Part shown: piece by piece, positions 47,313-57,447 of the stretch | How the letters are laid out: each line of letters starts with the position of its first letter | Numbering within the stretch: position 1 is the stretch's first letter | NCBI RefSeq assembly: GCF_002135355.1 | Contig: NZ_NEGE01000013.1 | Coordinates: 62,001 to 126,000, forward strand | DNA length: 64,000 nucleotides | Direction: 5' to 3' | Source of the DNA: Acinetobacter sp. ANC 4169 | GTDB lineage: Bacteria; Pseudomonadota; Gammaproteobacteria; Pseudomonadales; Moraxellaceae | The notes under the pieces: generated by a model | Told to the model about the DNA's origin: nothing | Databases searched by the model: none | The model's input: the letters and a program-made list of their open reading frames with translations, nothing else | Made by a program: the position numbers and the translations under genes

Positions 47313-48611
47313 TTAGGCTTCAGTTTGTTGATAGAGCGCCTTTTTATTTGGCAAGCGTTTACATAAATACAAACTGGCCAACAAGCTACAGGTCGCTGCA
47401 AACATGAGCCACAACGCTGGCATACTTGCATCTCCAGTTTTCGCAATAATGAAGGTACTCACCATTGGGGTTACCCCACCAAACAGGGCTGTCGCCAGAC
47501 TAAAAGCCAATGAGAAACCGACTGTTTTTACGCGAAGTGGCATAGATTCAGCCAGTGTCGCCACCATACTGCCGTTATACATGCCAAAGAAGAATGAAAA
47601 GTACAACAAGGCCATAATCAGATGATTAAAGGAAATATCATTCACCAGCCAATTCAAGGTTGGGTAAGCGGTAAAGATCGCCAGGAGGCTAATACCGACC
47701 AATACCGGTTTACGACCGATTTTGTCAGAGATCAAGCCCCCGATCGGCAACCAGATAAAGTTTGATAATCCTACTATCACAGCAGCAAGCAAACTGTCCG
47801 CAGTCGATAAATCCAGTTCCCGTTTTGCAAAAGTTGGCGTGTAAACCGTAATGAAGTAGAACGTGGTGGTGGTCATCGCACTCATCAACATTCCGGCAAC
47901 AACCAGTTTCCAGTTACTGACCATGGTCTGGAAAATTTCTTTTCCTGTCGGATGGGTTTTTTGTGCTTTAAAGGCTTCAGTTTCTTCCAAAGTACGACGC
48001 AAGATGAAAATCAATGGAATGATTAAACAGCCGACGAGGAATGGAATACGCCAGCCCCAGTCACCCACCTGTTCAGGAGGGAGCATGGAATTGATGCCAT
48101 AACCCAGAATTGCCGCGAATACCACCGCAATCTGCTGGCTACCCGACTGAAAACTGGTAATAAAACCGCGGTTCTTGTCTGTGGAAATTTCCGCGAGATA
48201 GATAGAAACCCCGCCCATTTCCACCCCAGCCGAGAAACCTTGTAACAGACGCCCCAACACAACCAGGATCGGAGCAATAATCCCGATCTGATCATAACCT
48301 GGAACAAAGGTAATTAAGATAGTTCCCAAAGCCATCAAGCTTAAGGTCACAATGAGTCCCTTACGGCGCCCGACTTTATCGACATATGCGCCTAGAAAAA
48401 TGGCACCCAAAGGACGCATTAAAAATCCGGCAGCAAAGACGGTAAATGTCATCATCAAAGAAACATATTCATTCTCTGAGTGGAAGAATTTAGCCGCAAT
48501 ATATGAGGCGTAAAATCCAAACAGAAAGAAATCATATTGTTCTAAAAAATTCCCACTGGTCACATTTAAGATTTTCTTAAATATTCCCTTTTTATTTTCT
48601 GCTACAGCCAT
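47313..48611 (-). CDS. tcuC: MFS citrate/tricarballylate-proton symporter
   Basis: 432 residues with twelve membrane helices. [20 protein letters not shown] at the start, DKVGRRKG between helices 2 and 3, and [16 protein letters not shown] place it in the metabolite:H+ symporter branch with CitA and TcuC. Its neighbours are the tricarballylate dehydrogenase and electron-transfer genes, so tricarballylate or citrate uptake is likely. It is 58 bases after tcuB. Confidence 0.85.
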   Translation of the reverse strand: MAVAENKKGIFKKILNVTSGNFLEQYDFFLFGFYASYIAAKFFHSENEYVSLMMTFTVFAAGFLMRPLGAIFLGAYVDKVGRRKGLIVTLSLMALGTILITFVPGYDQIGIIAPILVVLGRLLQGFSAGVEMGGVSIYLAEISTDKNRGFITSFQSGSQQIAVVFAAILGYGINSMLPPEQVGDWGWRIPFLVGCLIIPLIFILRRTLEETEAFKAQKTHPTGKEIFQTMVSNWKLVVAGMLMSAMTTTTFYFITVYTPTFAKRELDLSTADSLLAAVIVGLSNFIWLPIGGLISDKIGRKPVLVGISLLAIFTAYPTLNWLVNDISFNHLIMALLYFSFFFGMYNGSMVATLAESMPLRVKTVGFSLAFSLATALFGGVTPMVSTFIIAKTGDASMPALWLMFAATCSLLASLYLCKRLPNKKALYQQTEA

Positions 48612-48669
48612 ATAGAACCTCCCTGGTTATATGAGCAAATGAGTAAAAAACAACCTATTTTTGCAACAA

Positions 48670-49806
48670 TTATTTGGCCTTCTTACTGCGGCGCTCTTCG
48701 ATCTCAAATTTGATCAAAGCTGCGCTGCGGTAAAATCCGTGTGCGAACTTGCCAAATGGAATGGTTAAGAAGAAAGTCATGACTGTAGCCAGATGTGCGA
48801 TGAGTAAAAGACCCATCCAGCTAGAATCTCGTAGACCGAGCAGAGCCAGCCCTGTAATGCTGATGAGTAACAGCAGAAAGATAAAACCGCGATCCATAGG
48901 TTTCTGCTTGGCATCGCCATGCTTGGGATCACGTTTCAGGTTCAGATAAAGCAAACCGATTGGCCCTACAACTAGCCCCAATCCACCTAAAGTTCCCAGT
49001 ACAACCGGCACACTTAAAACTGGATAAGGCGCATGCAGATCGAGGAAGTAGTGATAGCCTGTGGCTACGCAGGTGGCCAAGAAACAAAGCAGGAAGCCAT
49101 ACATGGTGAAATGATGGAAACGACGGCGAATCAAGGTATAGCGGTCGTCATCTTCATTACAGCCTTTGCCATGACCACCATCTAAATATTTCAAGGTCAG
49201 CACGTTTTTGGCAGCCTGTAAAATATCCGGCTGTTCCACCCCACCGAGAACCACTTCCGATGTCTGTTTCCAGAATTGACGAATGCCGAGTCCCAACAGG
49301 ATAAATGCCATGCTAAAGACCACACCAAAAAGCAAGGCTAAAAAGTTATGCGGAAAAATCGCGTAGAAGTTGCCCTGATATAAACCGAATAAATCATTTC
49401 CTTGCATGAATGAGCCAACAAGCATGAAGAAAATAAAAGTCACCACCAAAGCGCTGACTAGGGTAATTCCGGCTTTCTGATACAACTTGCCAAAGCTTTG
49501 CGGTACGGCAAACTTTTGATAGGTTTCAAGACGAACCTGTGCCATAGCCTGTGGAATATTCACGCCAAATTCATGTGGTGGAGCATATTGGCAGGCATGT
49601 AAACAGGCACCGCAGTTATGGCAAAGATTGGCTAAGTAATGGATATCGGCTTCATTAAATTCCAGACGTTTGGTCATGGCCGGAAATACTGCACAGAAGC
49701 TTTCGCAGTAACGGCATGCATTACAAATCTGTAAAGCCTGCTTGACCTGCTCTTCATTGGCCGTCAACTGCACCACAGGAATTAAATTTTTAGCTGGAGC
49801 ATTCAT
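48670..49806 (-). CDS. tcuB: Tricarballylate utilisation Fe-S/heme membrane protein TcuB
   Basis: 378 residues. Two clusters of cysteines, [11 protein letters not shown] (about 28-38) and [11 protein letters not shown] (about 62-72), bind iron-sulfur centres. The rest holds about six membrane helices with histidines ([22 protein letters not shown]) fit for heme. TcuB reoxidises the FAD of TcuA and passes electrons to the quinone pool. It starts directly after the tcuA stop. Confidence 0.9.
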   Translation of the reverse strand: MNAPAKNLIPVVQLTANEEQVKQALQICNACRYCESFCAVFPAMTKRLEFNEADIHYLANLCHNCGACLHACQYAPPHEFGVNIPQAMAQVRLETYQKFAVPQSFGKLYQKAGITLVSALVVTFIFFMLVGSFMQGNDLFGLYQGNFYAIFPHNFLALLFGVVFSMAFILLGLGIRQFWKQTSEVVLGGVEQPDILQAAKNVLTLKYLDGGHGKGCNEDDDRYTLIRRRFHHFTMYGFLLCFLATCVATGYHYFLDLHAPYPVLSVPVVLGTLGGLGLVVGPIGLLYLNLKRDPKHGDAKQKPMDRGFIFLLLLISITGLALLGLRDSSWMGLLLIAHLATVMTFFLTIPFGKFAHGFYRSAALIKFEIEERRSKKAK

Positions 49807-51219
49807 TTAAACCGCCTCCTTGGTTAAGGCTCTGTTATTCAAGGCAGCAGCCGCTGCATTTTTTCCTGCAATCCGGCCAAAAGTAGTTCCAATCGACATC
49901 CCCACGCCTGCGGTATAACCCTGTCCCAATACATTTCCGGCCATCATTTCCCCAGCCACGTACAGGTTTGGACTCGGCACATTGTTAAAACGCACCGCAG
50001 CGTCATCTTCAACTTTTAAACCCAAATAGGTGAAGGTAATTCCAGGACGCAAGGCATAGGAATAGTAAGGCGGCGTATCTAAAGGCACAGCCCAGTGGGT
50101 TTTTGCGGGTGTGAGATTTTCGGTATGACAGTTATCCAGAACGGTATGGTTAAACTCGCCTTTGACACAGGCCTGGTTAAACTCATTTACAGTCTGTTCA
50201 AACTGATCCGGATCAAGATGAATTTTTTGTGCCAGTTCACGAATGGAATTGGCTTTTACCCCTTCAAACACAGGCGGCATAAAACGCCCGACCGATTTTG
50301 AATCGATAATGGAATAGCCGATTTGCTGCGGCTGTTTCGCGACCAAGCGCCCCCAGATGGCATAGCGTTTAGGCCAGAAATCTTCGCCTTCATCATAAAA
50401 ACGTTTGGCTTTGTTGTTGACGACGATACCCAGTGACACACAGTCAATACGGGTACAAATACCGCCATCATAGAGTGGAGCGCGGGCATCAACTGCAACA
50501 CAGTGCGACTGTGAAGGATCACCAATCACATCTACGCCCTGGTCGATCATAAATTTCAGCAGATTGCCCTGATTGAAGCGCGTACCCCGGATAATAAAGT
50601 TATCCGCCGGCCATTCCCCAGCTTCGTTTTGTCCCCAGGCTTCTCGGAGCCATTCACGATTCGATTCAAAGCCACCGGCAGCGAGTACACAGGCTTTGGC
50701 CTCAAAACGTGTGCCATCTTCGGCAATGGCTGCAACAAATTTGCCTTGATCTAAAATAATTTCCTGAATTTTGGTTTCATATTTCACCACCACACCCAAA
50801 TCTTGGGCGCTGCGGAAATAGGCATTCACCAAAGCCTTGCCACCGCCCATAAAAAAGGCATTGGTACGGGCTACATGTAGTGCACCGGACAATGGTGGCT
50901 GAAAGTTAACCCCGTGCTTTTTCATCCATTCACGGCAGGTTTCGGTACTGCGAATGACCAGACGTGCCAAATGTTCATTGGTCTTGCCGCCGGTCACTTT
51001 TAACAGGTCTTGCCAATATTCTTCTTCTGGGTAGGCATCAATCAGCACATCTTGAGGCTGGTTATGCATACAACGTAGGTTACGCGTATGTTGAGAATTG
51101 CCTCCACGCCATTCCTTTGGTGCAGCTTCTAATAATAGAACCGTTGCGCCTGCTTCACGTGCAGTGATTGCAGCACATAAGGCTGCATTGCCACCACCGA
51201 TTACAACAACATCGTACAT
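49807..51219 (-). CDS. tcuA: FAD-dependent tricarballylate dehydrogenase TcuA
   Basis: Oxidises tricarballylate to cis-aconitate, removing an aconitase inhibitor and feeding the TCA cycle. 470 residues from ATG 51219: Rossmann motif VVVIGGGNAALCAAITARE at the N-terminus, the succinate-dehydrogenase/fumarate-reductase-type fold with GGNSQHTRNLRCMHN, and AGEMMAGNVLGQGYTAGVGM near the C-terminus. The frame begins six codons earlier at a TTG; the ATG has GGGAT upstream and gives the usual start. Confidence 0.9.
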   Translation of the reverse strand: MYDVVVIGGGNAALCAAITAREAGATVLLLEAAPKEWRGGNSQHTRNLRCMHNQPQDVLIDAYPEEEYWQDLLKVTGGKTNEHLARLVIRSTETCREWMKKHGVNFQPPLSGALHVARTNAFFMGGGKALVNAYFRSAQDLGVVVKYETKIQEIILDQGKFVAAIAEDGTRFEAKACVLAAGGFESNREWLREAWGQNEAGEWPADNFIIRGTRFNQGNLLKFMIDQGVDVIGDPSQSHCVAVDARAPLYDGGICTRIDCVSLGIVVNNKAKRFYDEGEDFWPKRYAIWGRLVAKQPQQIGYSIIDSKSVGRFMPPVFEGVKANSIRELAQKIHLDPDQFEQTVNEFNQACVKGEFNHTVLDNCHTENLTPAKTHWAVPLDTPPYYSYALRPGITFTYLGLKVEDDAAVRFNNVPSPNLYVAGEMMAGNVLGQGYTAGVGMSIGTTFGRIAGKNAAAAALNNRALTKEAV

Positions 51220-51314
51220 GTGATAGATCCCATACAATTTGTGGCAACTGTATGAGATAAACAGGTTTCAGAGTGAGAGGCTAAAAGCGATTGGGTGTTT
51301 AATTATTTTAAAGA

Positions 51315-52253
51315 CTAAAGCAGTTTTGCACTGGGCCAGGCATGTTGTTGAATAAGCTCATTTATACATGAGCGAATGACCGTTTTAGCTGCCAGACTTG
51401 CCGGAGATAGCTCATCCTCAGATAAGCTAATGAGATAATTGGTCCGGTCTATTGAAGGTTCGGTGATTTTTAAAAAATTTAAATGCTGACGGCTCAAGTT
51501 CATAAAAGCACTGCCCGGTTGCAGGGTAGCGACATCTAAATTTGCCACCGCATTCATCAGCAGGCTCAAGCCATCAATTTCATAAGCCACATTCAGTTGA
51601 TGATGCTGTTGTTCCAGCAGTTTTCGCAAACCATGATTGGTGCTGGGCAAGGCCAAAGGCAATCCTTCGACGGCGCGCAATGGCAATAAACCGGTGGTTA
51701 GATATTCTTCCAGCTGATAATGTTGAAAGAAGGCATCATTGCCGATCAGGAACATCGACTCGGATGCAAGCGGTTGCAGTGACCAGTTCTTGTCAATGTC
51801 CTGACTAAAAATAATCGCAGCATCCAGTTGTCTGGAATTAATCAGCTGTACCAGATTCCCGGATAAGCTCTCCACCAGATGTACCTTAATATCCGGATAG
51901 CGTTCTGCCATAATTTTCAGAAAAGGAACCGCTAGAATGGATGCCGTACTGGGTGGAAACCCGACACTGACATATCCTACCAACCGGGAAGACTGAGCTG
52001 CCTGAACAGCTTGCTGGGCATGACGTAAAACCAGTTGTGCCTGCTTTAAAAATGCCAACCCTGCCGGAGTCGGTGTCACCCCCAAAGCGGAACGCTGCAA
52101 TAATCGGGTCGACAATTCAGATTCCAATTTTGAAATTTGCTGACTTAAAGCGGAGGTTCCCACATCAAGTTTTTGCGCTGCCTTACCAATACTGCCCTGT
52201 TCCACAATTGTGACAAATGACTGTAATTGTCTGAGTTCCATTGGCTGATTCAT
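51315..52253 (-). CDS. tcuR: LysR-family regulator of the tcu genes
   Basis: 312 residues: N-terminal helix-turn-helix (MELRQLQSFVTIVEQGSIGKAAQKLDVGTSALSQQISKLE) and a C-terminal periplasmic-binding-like effector domain. It precedes tcuA on the same strand with a 95-base gap, as in the Salmonella tcuRABC locus, and probably activates tcuABC on sensing tricarballylate. The gap between the genes must hold the tcuA promoter and operator. Confidence 0.87.
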   Translation of the reverse strand: MNQPMELRQLQSFVTIVEQGSIGKAAQKLDVGTSALSQQISKLESELSTRLLQRSALGVTPTPAGLAFLKQAQLVLRHAQQAVQAAQSSRLVGYVSVGFPPSTASILAVPFLKIMAERYPDIKVHLVESLSGNLVQLINSRQLDAAIIFSQDIDKNWSLQPLASESMFLIGNDAFFQHYQLEEYLTTGLLPLRAVEGLPLALPSTNHGLRKLLEQQHHQLNVAYEIDGLSLLMNAVANLDVATLQPGSAFMNLSRQHLNFLKITEPSIDRTNYLISLSEDELSPASLAAKTVIRSCINELIQQHAWPSAKLL

Positions 52254-52367
52254 CCATGCTATGAATTGGCTAGTACTTAAAACTTGAAGCAGAATAGCTT
52301 AACAAGGGCTGAATATAGAAGTCTTTGTTTAAATTAACCGTGATGCTAAAGAAAAATTTTCTGCAAT

Positions 52368-52390
52368 AAAAAACCACCCGAAGGTGGTTT
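52368..52390 (-). terminator. Terminator after pntB
   Basis: AAACCACC / GGTGGTTT hairpin with CGAA loop and an A run at 52368-52373 that becomes the U run of the minus transcript. It is the same hairpin as that after tcuC. Confidence 0.85.
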
Positions 52391-52440
52391 TAATCTCCCT
52401 AAATCCCTCTTTATAAAAGAGGGACTTTTGAAGCATGGAT

Positions 52441-53895
52441 TTAGTGACCGCCGCCGTTAATCGCTTTAGTCATGTCTTCAACAACTTTCTTGGCATCACC
52501 GAAGATCATCATGGTTTTTTCGTTATAGAACAAGTCATTGTCCAGACCCGCATAACCTGTTGCCATAGAACGCTTGATCACCATAATGGTACGTGCTTTA
52601 TGTGCTTCCAGAATCGGCATACCATAAATTGGTGAAGTTGGGTCATCTTTTGCCGCAGGGTTCACTACGTCGTTTGCACCAATCACCAGTACCACGTCAG
52701 TTGCAGGGAAGTCAGAGTTAATCTCATCCATCTCTAAGATGTCTTCATACGCCACGTCTGCTTCAGCCAAAAGTACGTTCATATGACCTGGCATACGACC
52801 TGCAACAGGGTGAATCGCAAAGCGTACTTTTACGCCTTGTTCTTTCAAAATTTCACACAGTTCTTTTACCGCATTTTGTGCACGGCCTTGTGCCATACCA
52901 TAACCCGGAACAATCACTACGCTGTCTGCATTTGACATCAGGAAGCCTGCATCATCTGCCGAACCAGAACGGTGGTTACGCTGAACCTGTTCGCCCTTGT
53001 CACCAGAAGCAACTGCCGCACCACCCATTGCACCACCAAACAATACGTTGATGATTGAACGGTTCATGGCTTTACACATGATGTAAGACAGAATCGCACC
53101 TGAAGAACCAACCAGTGAACCTGCAACAATCAACATATTGTTTTCTAAGGTGAAACCAATACCTGCTGCTGCCCAGCCAGAGAATGAGTTCAACAGTGAC
53201 ACCACAACTGGCATATCACCACCACCGACTGGTGCAATCCATACCCAGCCAAATGCAAGTGCAAGTGCGGTCATTGCCCAGAACGATGTCATGTCGCCGG
53301 TTAAGAAGAAGTTGATACCACAACCGAGCATTGCCAGGAAGATAATCGCCTGTACCGGTTTAACCCATGCACCCGAAATAGTTTTTGCCCATTTCTTCGC
53401 AGCCAGTTTACCGTAAGCAAATACAGATGCAGTGAATGTGATTGCACCCACGAAGCAACCCACGAACAATTCAAATAAATGCACGCTGCTCATATGGGCA
53501 TGCTGTACACCAGCCGCCGTTAATGCCGCTTCATTTTGTGCAAATAGCGCAGTGAGCTGGTTGTTATGCAAAATTGCAGCAATGGCAATCAGTACCGCAG
53601 CCAAACCCACCAGTGAGTGCATCAATGCAACAGTTTCTGGCATTTGGGTCATCGGAACGGTACGTGCACGGGCAATACCTACAACCGCACCCAGTACCAT
53701 CGCACCGCCAATCATCCAGACCACAGGATGATCTGCAACGAAGAAGGTGGTGATCACGGCAATTGCCATTGCGATCATGCCGTAACGGTTACCTTGAATC
53801 GCTGTTTTAGGACCAGACAAACCACGTAAAGTTAAGATAAATAGAACGGCACCAACCAGGTAGAACCAATCCGCATATTCTCGAATGAATTCCAT
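52441..53895 (-). CDS. pntB: NAD(P) transhydrogenase beta subunit
   Basis: 484 residues: about nine membrane helices followed by the NADP(H)-binding domain III with VVIVPGYGMAQGRAQ, AIHPVAGRMPGHMNVLLAEA and VIGANDVVNPAA. Together with PntAA and PntAB it couples proton entry to hydride transfer from NADH to NADP. It is the last gene of the pntAA-pntAB-pntB operon, three bases after pntAB. Confidence 0.95.
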   Translation of the reverse strand: MEFIREYADWFYLVGAVLFILTLRGLSGPKTAIQGNRYGMIAMAIAVITTFFVADHPVVWMIGGAMVLGAVVGIARARTVPMTQMPETVALMHSLVGLAAVLIAIAAILHNNQLTALFAQNEAALTAAGVQHAHMSSVHLFELFVGCFVGAITFTASVFAYGKLAAKKWAKTISGAWVKPVQAIIFLAMLGCGINFFLTGDMTSFWAMTALALAFGWVWIAPVGGGDMPVVVSLLNSFSGWAAAGIGFTLENNMLIVAGSLVGSSGAILSYIMCKAMNRSIINVLFGGAMGGAAVASGDKGEQVQRNHRSGSADDAGFLMSNADSVVIVPGYGMAQGRAQNAVKELCEILKEQGVKVRFAIHPVAGRMPGHMNVLLAEADVAYEDILEMDEINSDFPATDVVLVIGANDVVNPAAKDDPTSPIYGMPILEAHKARTIMVIKRSMATGYAGLDNDLFYNEKTMMIFGDAKKVVEDMTKAINGGGH

Positions 53896-53898
53896 GTC

Positions 53899-54219
53899 TT
53901 AGCCCTCTTTTTTCTTTTGCTTTGGCTTGAACATTTCAAGCATACGTGCAGTCACGGCGAAGCCACCAAAAATATTGATACTTGCCAGGAATACTGCTAC
54001 TGCACCCAAAATACTGACCACGTTTACGCTTTGGAATTGCACATTGGCTTCAACCAAACCCGGGATGCCAACAGTCTGCAACATCGCACCCACCACAATA
54101 ATAGATGACAAGGCATTGGTTACAGCCATCAATGGCGTATGTAATGCAGGGGTAACGCCCCAAACCACGTAGTAACCTACGAAGATGGCAAGGACGAAAA
54201 TTGTAATCGTTTCAACCAT
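53899..54219 (-). CDS. pntAB: NAD(P) transhydrogenase alpha subunit, membrane part
   Basis: 106 residues with three to four membrane helices (for example [20 protein letters not shown] and [23 protein letters not shown]). It corresponds to the C-terminal membrane domain of the E. coli PntA and is encoded separately here. Confidence 0.93.
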   Translation of the reverse strand: MVETITIFVLAIFVGYYVVWGVTPALHTPLMAVTNALSSIIVVGAMLQTVGIPGLVEANVQFQSVNVVSILGAVAVFLASINIFGGFAVTARMLEMFKPKQKKKEG

Positions 54220-54230
54220 GATCTCTCTCC

Positions 54231-55358
54231 TTAACCACGCTTCAGCAGCACTTGACCGCCATGAGTTACTAGAAGGGCTTTTTGAATTTCTTCTTCCGGA
54301 TTGATGGCAAAGTTTTTCTCTGCATCAAACAGTGTCTCGAGGAAATTAAAGACGTTACGCGCATACAATGCCGAAGCTTCGGTCGCAACGGTTGCCGGGA
54401 TATTTGGAATACCTAAAATGGTTACGCCATTATCCGTCACGACATTTTCGCCACATTTTGAGCCTTCCACGTTACCGCCAGACTCAACTGCCATATCTAG
54501 AATGATTGAACCCGGTTTCATTTTGGCAACAGTTTCAGCACGAATTAAACGCGGTGCATCACGGCCTGGTAAAAGTGCAGTGGTGATCACGATGTCAGCA
54601 TTAGAAACAGCTTTGTCGACAATGGCAGCCTGGTCTTTGATGTATTGCTCACCAGGCATCCAGCCATAACCATTTTTAGCCGCATCCGCCGCTTTTTGCT
54701 TTTCTTCATCCGACATCGGAACGTCTAGCCATTTACCGCCAAGCGATTCTACCTGGTCACGTGCAGTTGGACGTAAATCCGTTGCTTCTACCACAGCACC
54801 TAAACGTTTCGCCGTTGCAATTGCTTGTAGACCTGCAACACCCACCCCCATGATCACAACACGGGCTGGTTTTACCGTACCGGCTGCGGTCATCAGCATT
54901 GGGAACATGCGTTGATATTCTGCTGCTGCCAAAAGTACCGATTTATAACCGGCCAAGTTAGCTTGAGAAGACAACACGTCCATGTTTTGTGCACGGGAAA
55001 GCGTACGAGGCAAAAGCTCTAATGCAAATGCAGAAACCTGCTGTGATGCAAACTGATCAAGTTCAGTGTTGCGATACGGGTCAAACATCGCAATAACTGC
55101 GGTATTTGGGGCAAGTTTTTGAATTTCGTCACCCTTAGGAGCACGAACTTTCAAAATAATCTGACTGCCGGTATAGGCATCATCCGTAATTTTGGCGCCG
55201 ACCTGTTCATATGCACTGTCAATATAAGCGGCTTTTACACCCGCTCTACGTTCAATGACTACAGTGTGACCAGCACTGATCAACTTCTTTACTGTTTCTG
55301 GCGTTGCAGCCACACGACTTTCACCGACAACAGTTTCGGTTGGGATTCCGATCTGCAT
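54231..55358 (-). CDS. pntAA: NAD(P) transhydrogenase alpha subunit, NAD-binding part
   Basis: 375 residues, soluble domain [42 protein letters not shown] and the NAD site [21 protein letters not shown]. It binds NADH at the cytoplasmic face. First gene of the operon; its upstream region has a perfect 9-bp inverted repeat. Confidence 0.95.
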   Translation of the reverse strand: MQIGIPTETVVGESRVAATPETVKKLISAGHTVVIERRAGVKAAYIDSAYEQVGAKITDDAYTGSQIILKVRAPKGDEIQKLAPNTAVIAMFDPYRNTELDQFASQQVSAFALELLPRTLSRAQNMDVLSSQANLAGYKSVLLAAAEYQRMFPMLMTAAGTVKPARVVIMGVGVAGLQAIATAKRLGAVVEATDLRPTARDQVESLGGKWLDVPMSDEEKQKAADAAKNGYGWMPGEQYIKDQAAIVDKAVSNADIVITTALLPGRDAPRLIRAETVAKMKPGSIILDMAVESGGNVEGSKCGENVVTDNGVTILGIPNIPATVATEASALYARNVFNFLETLFDAEKNFAINPEEEIQKALLVTHGGQVLLKRG

Positions 55359-55388
55359 GAGCGTTCCTCAAGCTAATTTTTCTTAAGT

Positions 55389-55411
55389 AAACATTGCGGT
55401 TAGCAATGTTT
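55389..55411 (-). promoter_or_regulatory. Perfect 9-bp inverted repeat upstream of pntAA
   Basis: AAACATTGC, spacer GGTTA, GCAATGTTT, 31 bases before the pntAA ATG. The 14-base centre-to-centre spacing fits a dimeric repressor operator, or an RNA hairpin in the leader. Confidence 0.55.
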
Positions 55412-55417
55412 CCCCCA
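55402..55417 (-). promoter_or_regulatory. Sigma-54-like element upstream of pntAA
   Basis: On minus TGGGGGAAACATTGCT has GG and GC ten bases apart and TTGCT at -12, but lacks the CAC after TGG. It overlaps the inverted repeat, so its match may be incidental. Confidence 0.25.
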
Positions 55418-56020
55418 GGATGCGTTTTTGTTGAATTTTTGGATTCTAATTGAACTTTTTTAAATTACCACCCAATATTTATTTAATAAATACCTATATT
55501 TTGAACTGGCAATTCATAAAAATAATCGTGCAATACTTCATTTATTGCTTTGACTTTCATTTGTAGCGGTCAGCCTGACTTTATATGCCAGTCTCCAAAT
55601 CAACAGCGTTATGCAATTTAAATAAGGGAAACTGGGATTGTATGGCAGGTCAAAATACAGGATTGATCTTTCTGACAAGCGTAATTAGGGAACTAGATTT
55701 TATATAAGGCGGCAAAGTTGCCTGATTTATCTATAAAATTAATAAATTTAAAGACTTTTTTGTACCCAATTGACTGATTTGACAGATTTAGACTGCTTTT
55801 TCAGATTAAAAGATAATCATTAGGAAAACTGCTATTTTTCCTGAAAATAGAGATTTATGCTGCTATAAAAAATGCTTATTTTCCTCATTTTTATATTTTT
55901 TTTGTGATTTTCTGCTTATTGATCCTAAGTCTAATAGGGTAAAAAAATGGATCAATATTTTTTTCATTACCATTTCGCATGATGATGTTTTAATCTTTAT
56001 TGGGCAAATTGGCGAATATT

Positions 56021-56037
56021 TGCACCATATCAGTGCA
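56021..56037. promoter_or_regulatory. NtrC-type binding palindrome
   Basis: TGCACCATATCAGTGCA fits TGCAC-N7-GTGCA, the enterobacterial NtrC consensus, at all ten conserved positions. It lies 300 bases before the EamA gene and 663 before pntAA; no good sigma-54 promoter is near it. Confidence 0.45.
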
Positions 56038-56256
56038 ATTACTCAACATTTAAGCTGATTTCTGACTTTGTATTCGTGAAAATCCTGATCTATTGCACGA
56101 CACATCCCGTGTACAGCGATTGTCTGGATAAAATTCATTCAAGATTCATCCCCTGATTTTTAACATTCATAAAGAATCCTTACATCCGATAAAAATCATC
56201 ATGATTTCAGCTATCAATCATTCCATATTGGAATCATAGTCATCATATTTTTGCAT

Positions 56257-56285
56257 TTAACCTCTAGGGCTAAAAACTCTATAAT
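56257..56285 (+). promoter_or_regulatory. Promoter of the EamA transporter gene
   Basis: TTAACC (56257-56262), 17-base spacer, perfect TATAAT (56280-56285), giving a leader of about 45 bases. Confidence 0.5.
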
Positions 56286-56336
56286 TCACGTTTCCCCCTG
56301 ATTATTCAGATCAGAAGCCTGAATTAAGTAGATAAA

Positions 56337-57263
56337 ATGAAACTGAGTCTAAGCAAAACACAATTAGGTTCATTGTTTGCGATCTGTGCTGCTTTCCTGT
56401 TTAGTACCAAAGCCATTTTTATTAAGCAAACTTATGCCCTGTCACCCTTGGTCGATGGCACGGTACTGATGGCTTTGCGCATGGCCAGCGCCTTACCGTT
56501 TTTTTTGCTGCTGTGCTGGTTCAACCGTCATCATAATAAAGAGATGACAGCGCAAGACTGGGGGCTATTGGTTGTTGCAGGGCTGATCGGTTATTACTTT
56601 TCAAGCTGGCTGGATTTTGTCGGTCTGATGTATATCAGTGCATCACTGGAACGGATTATTTTATTTCTTTATCCCACCCTGACCGTTTTGGCTTCCAGTG
56701 TCATCTATAAGCAGAAACTGAGCCTGAAAAGCATGCTGGCCATCGCCTTGAGTTACGGCGGCACGGTGATTGTGATGCTGCAGGAGCAAAGTAATGTCCC
56801 GCATGAAGGTAATTTCTGGCTTGGGGCAAGTTTAGTCTTTGCCAGCGCCATCAGTTTTGCCGCATATTTACTGCTTACCCCTCGCCTGATTGAAAAATTT
56901 GGTTCCTGGAATTTCACCGGCCTAACTCTGACTGTAGCCTGTATCGGCACATTAACCCATTATATGATTGCCACGCCGCAGCCTCTGCATTTGTTGACTC
57001 AGCTGCCTGCCAGTGTGATCGGCTATGGAATTGCTCTCGGCTTTTTAGTCACCGTGTTACCGACCATTCTAATGGCACAGAGTATTGCCCGGCTGGGTGC
57101 TGCACAGTCTGCCATGATTGCCTCTATTGGCCCGATTTTGACTATTATTTTGGCTACCCTTTTTCTGGGTGAGCATTTAAATGCCATTCAGTGGCTCGGC
57201 TGTGGGCTCAATATTATTGGGGTGATGATGATTACCCTGTCGAAGAAAAAATTCTCGCATTAA
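56337..57263 (+). CDS. EamA-family (DMT) transporter
   Basis: 308 residues with ten membrane helices in two EamA repeats (about 1-140 and 155-300). The first begins LGSLFAICAAFLFSTKAIFIK; the second ends ATLFLGEHLNAIQWLGCGLNI. Members export amino acids or metabolites; the substrate cannot be read from the sequence. ATG 56337. Alone between a sigma-70 promoter and the next transporter. Confidence 0.85.
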   Translation: MKLSLSKTQLGSLFAICAAFLFSTKAIFIKQTYALSPLVDGTVLMALRMASALPFFLLLCWFNRHHNKEMTAQDWGLLVVAGLIGYYFSSWLDFVGLMYISASLERIILFLYPTLTVLASSVIYKQKLSLKSMLAIALSYGGTVIVMLQEQSNVPHEGNFWLGASLVFASAISFAAYLLLTPRLIEKFGSWNFTGLTLTVACIGTLTHYMIATPQPLHLLTQLPASVIGYGIALGFLVTVLPTILMAQSIARLGAAQSAMIASIGPILTIILATLFLGEHLNAIQWLGCGLNIIGVMMITLSKKKFSH

Positions 57264-57447
57264 TTTTTATCGTCCAGATTTAAGCCAGTCTGGCCTAAAA
57301 CTACGGCTAGCAAAATAACCCTAAACAATCCAGCGAAAGACTGCTTTTCCAAAGATTTGTGCCTTCAGATCGATGTGCTTGTTATACTCTGCATATACAT
57401 TGCAATACCGGCAAGCTTTGCCTGCCTGAAATAAAACAAGGACTGTT

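Larger units (their letters stand above)
55359..56336. other. Gene-free AT-rich region between pntAA and the EamA gene
   Basis: 978 bases between divergent genes without a credible coding frame. It contains a 9-bp inverted repeat at 55389-55411, an NtrC-type palindrome at 56021-56037 and a sigma-70 promoter at 56257-56285. The middle part, 55420-56010, is rich in A/T runs and shows no further structure to me. The length is unusual for this window. Confidence 0.7.

Noticed and set aside
47165..47446. 93-residue frame at the end of tcuC on the same strand
   Set aside because: Runs in another frame through the terminator hairpin and the tcuC C-terminus; no ribosome-binding site.
55420..56010. 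A hidden small gene or known small RNA in the long AT-rich region
   Set aside because: No frame with a start, ribosome-binding site and sensible composition, and no terminator-ended structure could be found by eye.
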